Shown: positions 1 through 11,859 of the stretch, piece after piece | Layout: every line of letters starts with the position of its first letter | Numbering within the stretch: position 1 is the first letter of the stretch | DNA from: Phoebastria nigripes | Lineage: Eukaryota; Chordata; Aves; Procellariiformes; Diomedeidae | Direction: 5' to 3' | DNA: 64,000 bases | Assembly: GCA_035582835.1 (NCBI GenBank) | Contig: JAYKAV010002530.1 | Span: forward strand, 373,742 to 437,741 | Program-made: the position numbers and the translations under genes | Notes under the pieces: generated by a model | What the model saw: the letters and a program-made list of their open reading frames with translations, nothing else | What the model was told of the DNA's origin: nothing | The model's database searches: none

Positions 1-147
1 TGTGTTTCGGGTGTGGTGCTTGCACCGGGCACTTTTCGGCCTCCCATGCCCTGCCAGGTGCATGGGAAGCTGGCGGGGGGAGCATAGCCGGGGCAGCTGA
101 CCCAGCTGGCCAANGGGGTATTCCATACCGTGCGACGTCCTGCTCAG

Positions 148-156
148 TATAAAAAC
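148..156 (+). promoter_or_regulatory. LTR TATA box
   Basis: TATAAAAAC, the core promoter element of the left-edge LTR. A degenerate CRE-like GACGTC lies just upstream (134-139). The same arrangement is seen in the minus-strand LTR at 28197-28763. Confidence 0.7.
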
Positions 157-320
157 TAAGTGGGGGGGCTCTGGGTCCCGGGACGGGTTCTNGGGTATCG
201 GGCTATGCGTCNGTTTGGGCGGGTGGTGGGCAATTGCATTGTGCATCGCCTGCTTTGTGTATTGTTGTTGTTGTTGTTATCACTGTTACTATTACTGTTC
301 TACTTTGTTTTATTTCAATT

Positions 321-326
321 ATTAAA
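321..326 (+). terminator. LTR polyadenylation signal ATTAAA
   Basis: ATTAAA followed by CTGTTTTTATCTCA, the conserved R/U5 neighbourhood found in every LTR of this family in the window. It would direct 3' processing of transcripts started in the LTR. Confidence 0.65.
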
Positions 327-461
327 CTGTTTTTATCTCANCCTGCGAGTTTTCCTACTNGTGCCCTCCCGATTCTCTCCCTGTTCCTACCGGAGGGCGG
401 GGGGTGAGCGAGCAGCTGCGTGGTGTTTAGGTGCTGGCCAGGGTTAAACCACAACAGACAC

Positions 462-3400
462 TTAAGGTATCTGAAGATAAATAGTGACGGAGTGTTCACT
501 CTTGTTATACTCACATGTAAATCTGGAAAACTGTGAGCTTATTGCCCATATAAACTTCTCTGAGCAGATGGTGGGGGCATGGCATGCATTCTTGAAAGCT
601 GTATGTCAGCAATAATTCCAGACATGCAATATTAAAATAATGAACCATATAGGTAGGGATAAAAAGGGAGAATTTATTTTATGGTAACATGTAGTTAAAA
701 AGAAAAAAAAAAAAGAGAGTTTCAGAACTAATTGCTGAAAGTTGTTTGAGCATAATAGCTGTGTAGACTTGTTTCTCACCAGAAACTGCATTGTTTGGTT
801 CTGCTTAGTATAGCATCACACCTGTCAGCTATGTAGGAAATAGCTGCTTAGGCCCACCAAAAAATCTCCTGCTGTATGCATTGGCTTAATGTGTGATAAA
901 TTCTGTTGTATGGAGGCAAATTCTGAAGAGTTGTGTGATGCGTCTTGTAAGAGTAACCAGGTGTTTGCACCCTTATTCAGAAAGAAGGATCCGTCTTTCC
1001 ATTAAGATTTTGGATTGGTTATTAGAATGATGACATTTATTTTTTCATTCATGGCGATCTTCGACAGATGTCTCCAATTGATATTTTTTTTATTCACGCT
1101 ATACAAGCACCTGAGCATAGTAACTGTCATATATGTAGTATCGTGTGTATTACATGCTTCAGGGGGATTCTGTAGGAATCAAGTAATACCCTTACGAAAG
1201 GACTGGGTGGTCCACTGAGACAGTGATTGAATGTTTTGCTCAGTGGGATTTGGGCTGCAGTGGCAGCTTGAGCTACAAACAGCTGCATGGGAGCATAACC
1301 AGACTCTGCTGAGGGGAGAGGAAGCACATGCTAGCTCTGCATGAACATCCCTCTCTCCTCTGACATGACATTTTTAGTTTAGGAAGAGGAGAGGCAGAAA
1401 ATCACTCAGTAAGTCTGGATTCTTGTTGCAATAGTACAGTGGAGACCACTCTCTCTCCTACCGCCTTCCTTCCTCTCTTTCGCCCTAGGTTTTTCTAAAC
1501 AATCCGTAATGAATAATAAATTTGCTCTGATTTCATTCTCAGAATTGTCTTAGTATTTGTGATCTTGCAATGTAAAGGTGGAGGCATTTTCACCTTTGTT
1601 GCAAACATAGTTTCAGTTATTTTTCATGTGAGTTGTGTTTATTGACATCGAAGTGGGCAGCGGTGTTTTGGGAACTTTATACGGCTTCATACTGCCATTG
1701 AATGCAATATGTATTCCTGAGCTCTAATGAGATAACAGCATAGAATTATTATACAGAAAATAATTTAGCAAAGCTTTAGGGCAGATATGATTATGTTATG
1801 TATACATATATATATTTTTATGCCCCTGAACTTTTTGTTGTAATTTCTTTAATTATTTAAATGAGGAAAAAGTTTTAAAATGATGTATTGACCCTTTATT
1901 ACAGTACTATTATACTATTATACTTCCTTTTTGGGGGGGTTTGTTTACTTTTAAGTAGGCAGTAAAACATCGTAAGTCCAATTTTCACTTGCAAGTTTTC
2001 TGTTGGGGTCACTCTGTTAACTTAAAATCATAACATAAGACTTGAGTAAGATGCCATTCAGTATGCCTTGTATTTCATATCAATTTCTTGTTCTAGATGT
2101 CATGATCTAGTTCAATTGTGTTGTTTTGATGTGTAGTCTTTGAATAACTTGTAATATAGGAAAGAAAACCAAGGTAAAACACAGAAGATTAAATAAGAAA
2201 AGCACAAAAAAATCTTGTCTGTTTACAGTAGATATGATTAATACTAGATTTTTGCTGAATTTTTACCTCTTTCTTACTATATTTGTTAATATCTTTTAAT
2301 AATGAACTTTCTTTACCATATTGCCAATTCTTATAAATAAAACTATCAAAACTCAGTAAGGAGGTAGTGCTGAAAGGAATCAGAATGTGTTTATTCTTTA
2401 CTTAAACTGGATAGATTAATATATTGTATCACATTGGAAGATGANCGATTGCAAGTTAAAGACACAAGTCTCAGATTCCATCAGTTTGGTGAATTGTAAT
2501 CGGTCATCTTATTGCGCTTCTCTGTCCTTTTAGAGTTACTATGACAGTCTGACCATTGCTCTTTTTTTTTTTTTCTTTCATCTTTTTCATAAAAATGTTT
2601 TTACATTGCCAGTTCTTCATGCTATAGGCAAGTTCATATCTCTGGAAAATGTAAACTTAAGTCAGTCAACTATTACACATAAAGAAAACATTTGTACTAC
2701 TGAATTGGAATGGGTAGACACAAAAATATCCTTAACAGTCTTTGTCATTTCTTCTACTCACCTTTTGTTTCCCATTGAAGAACATAGGAACATAAAACCT
2801 AAATTAGCTTAAAATAAACATACAGTGGCTTCAGGGCATAACTTGTTTTCCTCTTTGGTTTTAACCACCAACTACTCATCTATATGAGGAATACTGAGAA
2901 ATGTATAATGATGGATGGATATTTTTGCATAAACTCTAAAAGAAAATTATTTCCTTGAGATTAATGATAAATGGCCAAGGATTTACACCTTTGACTTTCA
3001 GACTAACTTGTTTGACAGCTGCATATAATTCTGGTGTGTCCAATCTTTTGGATCTTCTAATTCAATTTACTCAAATAGGTATGATTTATTAATTTTAGGT
3101 TTACTTAAATTAATGAAGGGTACTTATTTTTCCCCCATGTGAGTCATTTTGATATTACAGACAGTACTGCTTTTTCACGAATTGGATCTCTTATGCTCTT
3201 GTCATGCTTGTTGAGCTTTTTGCCTGTTTATACGATGCGTTTCAAGTTTGCTACAATATATTGTGGAGTATGCTGTGGTTTGGGTAATGATAAAGTGGTG
3301 CATCCTTTTAGATTAAATGCTTTTAGCTGCTGTGATTTCAGGGACCGAGCTTGATGGACCAGTCCTTACAGATGATCACTTCCAGCCACCTGCTTCAATA

Positions 3401-6400
3401 CTTCCAGCATATCTGATGGTAGACTTAGCAAAAAGTATTTTGAGTTCAGCAGGCTGCTGCATCATTTTATATAGTCTTCAGCAGAAGTATTTAATTTCAT
3501 TCCTGTCTTGCATGTAATTCATGTATTACAAAGAGCTTTATAGTCAGACAAACTGAGGTAATATGAATTGAGCAACTTGTGAAGGAAGTTTTTTTTTCTG
3601 TTGTTTTTTTGTTGGTTTTTTTTCCTTCCCTAGATTGAACCNTTCTCTTTATTAATAGATTCCCTTGACAGCAATTTCCTGTTGGAATACTAATTGACAT
3701 TCAAATAAAATTGAGTCAATTTTATTAAATTTTGCTAGAAAAAGTTTTGTAAGTGTCAAAATGAAGTTTCTGAGAATTGTTACAATTTTCTATTCATTTT
3801 TCTTTTTTCCTCTTTTAAATTTCGTAGTGTGCTTATATGACTTCGGAATCTTTTGTATTAAAAAACCATTGAAGTTCCTAATTCACTTGGGTGCTTTAAA
3901 AAAATAAACCTTTCTTGTGTTCTCTTTAACTTTAGAGGACAGAGAATTACTGTGCACAGTGAATACATAGTAGAGTCAAGAATAAACCTTTTTGAAATCT
4001 CAGACTTGTATTTTAATCATTGTGCACTGCGACGTGCCACAGTATTTCACCTTTAAACAGTGTCCATAGTTAAAAAAACAGTCTTTAAACAGAATTTACT
4101 CATAATTTTCTGATACTGGTATTTAATTGCTAATGCTGTATTTTTGGATACTGTTTGTTTTCCATTTTCAGTAGGTTGACATTGTGAGGTCAACCTTGAA
4201 TCTACACGTTTTAGTGAGATCATTCTGCTTTTTAAAATAGTTGTCTACACTCATTTCAGGAAATTGGCTGGCACTCCTGTGCTTGAGTGACACCTTCTGC
4301 TAGAGTTCACTTCCCTCCTCCATACCCGTGGTAGTACTGACTTGGAGTTACATAGTACATTCGTGTTAGTGAAACAACTCAGCCTGTCTCAAAGCTGCAC
4401 AGAAAAATGGCTGATACAGGAAATAGAAATGTATTTTTTTTTCCTTCCATAACTGCACTGTTGTAATTATCTATAAGAGAGGTAGCATGTAGAGTGAAGC
4501 TGCTGAGCAGCTTATATCGAGCGAGTGAGAAAACAGTTCAGTGCCACAACTGTAATTTTTTGATAAATTTACTTGTTTGCTGAAAAGTGACTGTGTTACT
4601 GAGTTCCACAGACACAGGATATACAGGGTGCTCTTTTCTTCCACTACTTCTTTGTTGAACTACTTTTTCTCCCCTATTCAGAAACTGTCATACATTTTGA
4701 TTAGAAAAAATCTCTTGCTTCTGCTCTGTAGTTTTATGAGCAATTCTTGCCTAACCTTTAAGGTTTTAAGAAAAAATATTATTTATCTATGTTAATTATA
4801 GGAAAATAAGTAGAAACTTTTCCTATACATATTTGTTGCCTTGAATTGTATAGTTTGGACCTGTGCTGTGGAATGAAAAATATGGATTCAGACAGTATAG
4901 ATTAAGTGTTTAATGCGCATTCTGGAGGTGACATAAGAGTATATTACAAACAGAACTACTTTCAGCAGCTACTGCTCTCTTTGTTGGACTAAGCTTCTTT
5001 TGCATTGTCTTTGACAAAATCCAGATTACTTAGATTTTTTCTCTTTTTTTTTTTTTTTTAAAGTTTTTGGTGTCAGCAGTGATTGTCTGCTTTTCTTTGC
5101 TGACCCAACAGCAAGTTCTGGCCCTCAGCCAGATAATCGCCTCTGTGGCTCTCTGTATGCCAGGACTACTGTGTCTTTCTTATTCAAGACATCTTCAAAG
5201 CATCAAAATTTACCAACATCCTGGAAACACTTCTTCTCCTGCTTCTCGTACTGTGGTTTTTTTCGCCTTTACACTTTCAGAGAAGTCATCATCTTCTTTC
5301 TGCTTGAAATCCTTTTTATGGATTCCCTTAAAGATATAGGATGTTCTGAAACTTTCTTAATAATATGTACTGTTCCCATAACACTCTGTTCATTCTAAAT
5401 TGTATGCATTTTGGGGGGATTCTTTCAAATTCTCTGACAAAATAGTTTTGACAGGAACCAAAATGATATAGTCAGAGCTATTTCTGTTCCAATTAATCTT
5501 TACATTAGAAGGTGTTTCACAGAGAGCTACAGAAGTGAAAATTCATCTCTGGGAATTGTCAATTACCATTAGCACTGTAGCTGGCTAAGAAACTGTTACT
5601 AGGGCATATAAAATTAAACTGAAAGAATCTTTTTCCTGACCTTCAAACACGTTACTGTTACTTGTTTCCAGTAAAACCACAGTTAATGTATTTTTATAGA
5701 AATAAATTAAAAAATGATAAATTTAGGCAGACTCAAGACAAATCTTAGCAATGGTGAGAGGTATTAGGTTGCAGGACACTGAAATTTCTCATAACTTTTA
5801 TATTTATCCTATCACTGCATTGGTCAACGGACAAGAAAATATATTCTTAGAGACAGCATTGACCAGAGAAATAGTAGCACAGGAGCTGAATTAGTCTGTT
5901 GACCTTGTGTATATATGTTCGAATCTTCTGTAATGAATTACTTGTTGCTGCACTGCTGAGGCCAGCAGTGTGTGGTCATCTGATATGTGGGTCTCTGAAT
6001 ACTGGAAAAGTTTGGTCAATTTGCAGTAGTAATAACCACACTGCACCGTGTAGCCCCATCCATTTTGTCACATGCTGTACTGCTTTGATTTCTTCATAAA
6101 TAATCCCTCCCAAAATGAAACACCTCCATTTGCTGCTTCTATACCCAGTTATGTTGGCTAAAGAGAATGAAGTGTTTGTGCTCCTTGGTGGTTTTGTTTT
6201 GGTTCTGCTTAAGGAGTTTATTATGATGAATTAACTTGAAAACCTGGTAAATAAAGTATTCTGATATAAAGATGCAGTTATTTTTAAGATTTATCTAGAA
6301 AATCACAGAAACGTTTTATTTTGACTAATGCATACTTACGATGCACAAAACTGATTCTTCAGAATACTTCCTGGTCGTTTATTCAGTAGAGCATCCATCA

Positions 6401-9400
6401 GAGCTTCGAAAGTGGCCAGATAAAGGTTCTTGAAAATAACATGCAAGAAATGCTGTTAGTGATGTGCACTCCCACAGAGATCTTGGCTGTCTCCCTTGCT
6501 CTTAAAAATTAAAGATTAGATCCAGTCTTGAAACATGAGGTTTTAGGTCTCTCATTAAACTCTCTGATACTTGCCACAAGCTTCTATTATAACTTTGTAA
6601 AGAGTTACTTCCATAAATGTCTAGTTTCTCTTTATATTCTAATTCTTAGTGTGAGAAGATAAACACATTTCTATTGAAAGTGTGGGCACATTCTTTGGCT
6701 CTTATCTCCTTCCAAAGCATCTAGTGGCCATATTCCACTGGCTGTTGTGGAGAGTGCTTCCTTCCCAATGTTTTATGCTCTCTATTGCTGAAATAAGTAA
6801 TGTGTCTGGCGGGAGGAGGAAAGGGTGTTCTGCTCTCCTGATCACTTCTATGTTTAAATGCCTACTCAATATACAGTCTTTACTAGTTTGAATTTGAGTA
6901 AGCATTCATCAATTTTCTATGTGCTTGTCTGAAATTTCAAATTATATGTCTTCAGGAAGGACCTTTTTTCAGACTTCATTGTTTTCAGGTCTGAGTATGT
7001 AGGTATAAAAGTTATGGTTTGTCTCTTTGCAGTAATAAATGAGATCCTGAATTTTTGAGTTTTCCTTTGAAAGAAATACTTTCTGTTACAAAGTATTCTT
7101 AGTAAAAGTGTGGTGACCATGGAGACACCCTGTGATGTAATCAGTCAGATCAGATGACTACACTACTGTCTTCTGGCCTAAAATTTAGAGTAACATGAGA
7201 AATTGGAAATTGAAAAATGCTGGAAACTTGAGGTAGTTGTTATGTAATGTGTTTGCTATGCGTGAGTTGTATATTCTGTCTATAATCAACAAATAGATAT
7301 AAATGTGGATACAGGAGACGAACAGTATGGGATGGCAGTAAATATCAGTAAGGTTGGAGTCAAACATAAGTAGAGAGAAACTAGCAAAAGACCAGCCTTC
7401 CCAAACTAGAGACTCGGGATCTGATGTTTGATCTTGGTTGGGTTTCCAGCTATGCCCCAGCGAAGGTTGTAAGAGCAGTTGAGGCAGGGCTCTCAGCAGC
7501 GTCCTGGTGGTGCAAGAGCACAGCCATCCTCCTTGGGACCAAAGAGCGCCTAAGTCACCCATGCACGTATTTCTGGTTCTTCTCAGTATCTAAATCAGTA
7601 TCCTTCAGTTTTCATGTAGGAGACAGTACTTTTATAATGAGCAGAAGATAGGCAAGAGTGGAGCGTTGGTCTTCTGGGTGAGCTTTTAAAAGGTTAGCTC
7701 AAAGGATGAGGTAGGAGATGAAAGTGTTGGGATTGACCGTGTTGCATTTACCAACTGGTTGCTGCACATTTGGAGCTCTGGTGTGCATGGGAATTTAGTC
7801 ACATATGTGTTTAAAGCCTTTGTGCCGTGGTACCTGAGCTTTGAATCGGGAAACTCCTGGTCAAGGTCTTGTTACTGGTTATTTCTACTCAAGAAGTTTG
7901 ACAGAGCATGTCTTAGGAAATCACAGTTTTCTCTTGTGGGTTGCTACTGCCAGAAATACAGGTTAGTCACTGCAAAAATGTTCCTAAGAATAGATAATTC
8001 ATACCCTTGCAGTGTTGGCACTGAGAATTACTGGCATACTGTAGCCTTAAAACTGTACAGAGTTTAGAACGTTTGTCTGTTTGACTACTTGTGCTGCAAT
8101 TACTGCATTGTAAGTGGATTCATGGCCTGACATTTGCTGCTCTCATCATAACAACCATTGTCGTAAGAAAGCAATATTCAAAACTGCACTAGTTCAATGC
8201 CTGACTTCAGAGAAAACACAACTGCCACTAATTCTATAGCCTCAGAATTTACTGGCAATTCCCATTCTTTTTACTAGTATTTCTCCAGTTTGTCCCCTTG
8301 AGGCAGTAAGAAAGGAAAGAAAGAGGGTAGAGAAACTGATACCTGTTGTGGAGATACAATTAATTCCTAGAAGTATTCTTAAGGCCTTTCTCATCTTTCA
8401 GATATTCTGGATTGAACGCAGTAGGCCTGAGGAGACCAGAGCTCTGTTTCACTGATTTACTTTTTTCCTTTAATTGTCAGTATGTCAAACTACCTAATTT
8501 CCAGGGTTCCCCTCTTCACCCACCATAAGAAATTAATCAACANTAATAATTATAAACAGTTCTGATTTCAATGTTTCTTTAATTTTAAAACAATTACCAA
8601 ATAATTCCTGTTCATTTCTATTTTCCTGCTTTAATCTAGCAGCATTATTTGAGTCCTTCATTTGAGTTGTTCTGCCTTTTATTAGTCATCATTATAATCC
8701 TGGAATCTATATCTCATTTTCGCCTTTTTAAATATGCTCATTATATGTATTCTAAAAGTATCTTCTTTGAAAGTTTTTCTCAGCTCCCTCAAAGGACAGA
8801 GGAAAATTTAATATAAGTAAACGCTAAAGTCCTAGAGATTGATGTGAAATAGTTGTCTGGGTCTGTATCATTTCTATCACTTCAAGGTCTCAACTTGAGA
8901 TGGATGTTGCCTTGGATGTGAGAACCAGGAGAAAGATTCTCCCTTACTAATGACATAAATTTTCTATGTCCCACCCTCACTTTGCTCAGTTGCATACGTT
9001 ATTCATAAAACTTCAGGTGTTTTCTATGTCTGGAGAAGCTGGTCTGACAATTCATAATCCTGGTTGTGAGACCAGAGTTAATAAATATTTTCATAAGCAT
9101 GTTTAAACAGAGAATATAAAGCTCGCCAGGATTTGTCGGTATTAGTCATGGAGAACAAATAGATGAAGTGATGGTCATTAAATTACTTTGACATGATTAT
9201 TAACTTTTTAGAAAGTATAAATGCAGAAAAAATGAGTATATCTGTAACTAGATCTTGCAATAAAGTCCTACCTTTCTTCTCCTGTAAAGTTAACTGAAAC
9301 CAGAGCAACCCGCTCCAAATAGAATGAGATTTCAAACATGATCGAATATTGCATTTTCATAGTAAATCAACTACACCAAATTTCCAGTCCCAAGTGTTTT

Positions 9401-9830
9401 CAAATATTTTAACACTCTTGAAAATTCACTTTGTTCAGTTTGTTTGGATTCAAAGGTCTTTTGATTTTTATATTCACATATACTGTAGTAAACTTGTCAA
9501 AACATGACACTGAAACTGAAGATCAACAGATTTGAAAAATACAGAAGATTTTGCTCTGTGTTCTGTCCTCAGAGAATTTGTTTGTAAATACAGAAATGAA
9601 CTGTGAAGGTAAAAAAGACAGATGTTACAAATTCTGGACATGATTTTCTTCTCAGATATTGAGAGACCATACGTGGGTTGATGAAAGTATATTATTAGTG
9701 TCGCATTTAGTTTTGCATCTGATGTCAGTCTCGGTTACCAAATTGCTTTTTGCTATTGTGGATTTTTTTTTAAGTTTTTACATTTTTTTTCCCCATTATT
9801 AATCAAAGAAAGCCAAGGAAAAAAATGCAG
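462..9830. other. AT-rich non-coding stretch, no supported gene
   Basis: I see no exon, RNA gene or recognisable repeat here. The open frames are all under 130 residues, have no domain I recognise, and start at arbitrary ATGs. The longest, 7185-7562 on the minus strand, overlaps a locally GC-richer patch (about 7400-7570) and contains low-complexity residues, not a protein family. Short homopolymer runs occur, for example at 5045-5060. Confidence 0.6.
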
Positions 9831-9837
9831 AAAAGTC

Positions 9838-9895
9838 AATAGCTCTTTAGCAGGATACTGATTTCTAATGTGGGAGTTTCAGGTTCAAGACCCTG
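9838..9895 (+). other. tRNA-like relic, possibly a tRNA-derived SINE head
   Basis: The segment has the order of a tRNA-like Pol III promoter: an A-box-like part (TAGCTCTTTAGCAGGATA, 9840-9857) followed by a B-box-like GGTTCAAGACC (9882-9892), which fits the consensus GGTTCRANNCC. A four-pair T-arm (CAGG/CCTG) can be drawn around the B box. The acceptor and anticodon stems do not pair convincingly, so it is not a functional tRNA gene. It may be the head of an old tRNA-derived SINE or chance resemblance. Confidence 0.25.
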
Positions 9896-11307
9896 CTTTA
9901 CTTGTTCCCAAATCCCAGGAAAAAAGGTTTAAATTAATTGGGATGTTGAATATTTGTCTGTCTGGTTTTGACCAGAAATATACCTTTAACGTGAGCAATT
10001 TTTCATAATAAAAGTTTTCCTTGAAAATGTTTTTTTCTTCGCAAAAATTCAAAGGAATGGAACATACAAATAATGATAATTATATTGTAATTGTTAGCCT
10101 AGATTCTTCACTGAAATGTCTTTGAATTTGATAACATAAGATCGTTATCTGTGGCTATTTTATTCTTTCTCCTGTTAGGAGAGAAACTGAGAGAGAAGTC
10201 TGTGCTATTTCATCCTGTAAGTTAAAATCAGGTGGAAAGAGCATGTGAAGTTCTTTATCCCTATTTGATGGTGACGTTGGATTGGTCCCTAACAGTAAAA
10301 TCTGTCTGGAAGAGGTTATTTCTAGTTTCTATTATACTAATCTACAGCAGATCTTTACTGAAAACCATGCTTTCATTATTATTCTTTAATGCTATCCAAA
10401 CTAATTTTGGTTCATTTTGAGATTAAGATTTTGTTAGATAATGATTTTCTAAAATCCAGCTATATTAGAACCTTGCTTTCTCTCCATCCACTGATTTTAA
10501 AATGCCATTAAAAACAGCCAGGATCATCTTTTAGAATCTGTTCTATAATAAGTATACACATTGTTTGTAGCTTTACTATTCACTGAAGTTGTGGGGCTTT
10601 TTTCTTCAGTCTTATTGTTTGCTCCATTATTTTTCTAGGAATAGAGAGTGGATTTACACATTTGNAATTGCTGTTAATGTATTCTTATGCTCTGCACCTA
10701 CAGAAGTTGTTTCCCTTGTATTAGAGCACCTGAGAAAATGTAGTTTTATATAAAAATCTGTATATTTTTATATATATGTATATTCCTAAAGCCATTTTAA
10801 CAGCTTGTAATGAGGATGGGGGAATGGTCTATGTTTATTCAAGATAAGATCATGTCTCAGATAAGATAATCTAAAACCAGCATGACCTTTATGTCATAGT
10901 CGTGGGGCAGGAGGGAAGGGTGGGAGGACTTCTAAGTGAATCTGAACTGCAAAAAGACTGTTTGATGTGCAGGAAGAATGGACAGAAATTCAGAACAAAC
11001 AGCAAGTTGTCTTCTCCACAGATTAGCTGCATCCTGTAAAAATAATAATCTCAATTGATATTCTGCTAGTGTAATGCTAGCTAATTCCCTTTATGACCAG
11101 TAGGTCTCTCAGGAGTTATATGCTGAAATCACTTCCCTTATTGTTTGACTAAATTCACCTCACATCTTCTGTCTCAAATCCCATCTGATCTCTAGCCTTA
11201 TACAACCTGAAGTTCACCTTCAGCTCACCTTCAGAGCTCTTTGCGATTCTTAACTTCCTTTTTGTTTCAGTGCTGAGGTCTTTTAGTTCTTACCCTCTGA
11301 AGTCCAT

Positions 11308-11854
11308 TGTACTGGTTTTGGATGGGATAGCATTAATTTTCTTCATAGTAGCTTGTATGAATTTGTGCTGAAAACAGTGTTGATAATACAGAGATGTTTT
11401 CGTTACTGCTGAGCAGTGCTTATGCAGCATCAAGGCCTTTTCTGCTTCTCACCNCACCCCACCAGCGAGTAGGCTGGGGGTGCACAAGACGTTGGGAGGG
11501 GACACAGCCGGGACAGCTGACCCCAACTGACCAAAGGGATATTCCACACCATACGACATCATGCTCAGCAATAAAAACTAGGAGGGGGAGAAAGTTTGCA
11601 GGGACTGTTGTTGCTCAGGGACTGGCTGGGCATTGGTTGGCTGGTGGTGACCAATTGCGTTTGGTTGGGGTTTTTTCATCATTTGTTTTTTTCAGTTTGG
11701 CCTCCCCCCCCCTTTTCTTTCTTATTAAACTATCTTTATCTCAACCCATAAGTTTTCACAGTTTCACCTTTGCGATTCTCTCCCCCATCCCACTCTAGGG
11801 GGAGAAGTAAGCGAGCAGCTGTGTGTGCTTAGCTGCCTACGGGGGTTAAACCAC
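11308..11854 (+). mobile_element. Complete solo LTR, related ERV subfamily
   Basis: A complete 547-bp LTR that starts TGTACTGG and ends ACCACA. It is flanked by a perfect 5-bp target-site duplication TCCAT (11303-11307 and 11855-11859), which fixes both edges and shows retroviral integration followed by LTR-LTR recombination, as no viral gene is present. Five-base duplications fit the ERVL-type group. The 3' half (GGGACAGCTGACC, ATTAAAC, TTTATCTCAACC, the GAGCAGCTG end) matches the other family members in this window, but the first 130 bases (TTTTGGATGGGATAGCATTA onward) differ from the copy at 28197. The TATA position reads AATAAAAA, so the core promoter is probably weakened. The 134-residue open frame at 11394-11798 is within the LTR and is not a gene. 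Confidence 0.93.
11724..11729 (+). terminator. LTR polyadenylation signal ATTAAA
   Basis: ATTAAA in the context CTTATTAAACTATCTTTATC, at the same relative place as in the other LTRs of the family. Confidence 0.65.
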
Positions 11855-11859
11855 ATCCA

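Larger units (their letters stand above)
1..456 (+). mobile_element. Endogenous retrovirus LTR, 5' end cut by window edge
   Basis: Long terminal repeat of an avian endogenous retrovirus, read on the plus strand. It shows a TATA box (148-156), a polyadenylation signal ATTAAA (321-326) and a 3' end reading GGGTTAAACCACAACA. It matches the reverse complement of the LTR at 28197-28763 along its whole visible length, at roughly nine bases in ten by eye. By that comparison a little over 100 bases of its 5' end lie outside the window. Directly after the end there is no primer-binding site or viral gene, so this is the right edge of a solo LTR or a 3' LTR. The right target-site copy would be GACAC (457-461); the left copy is not visible. 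It holds five N bases. The 95-residue open frame at 160-447 is not a gene; it only crosses the transcribed part of the LTR. Confidence 0.88.

Noticed and set aside
160..447. Leucine-rich 95-residue frame near the left edge
   Set aside because: It lies in the transcribed part of an LTR, with leucines from a TTG/TTA simple repeat. It is not a gene.
7185..7562. 125-residue minus-strand open frame
   Set aside because: It has no recognisable domain, an N-terminal low-complexity section and a hydrophobic tail, with no splice or promoter support.
11394..11798. 134-residue plus-strand open frame
   Set aside because: It is contained in the complete solo LTR 11308-11854, includes an N and low-complexity Ser/Phe runs, and is not coding.
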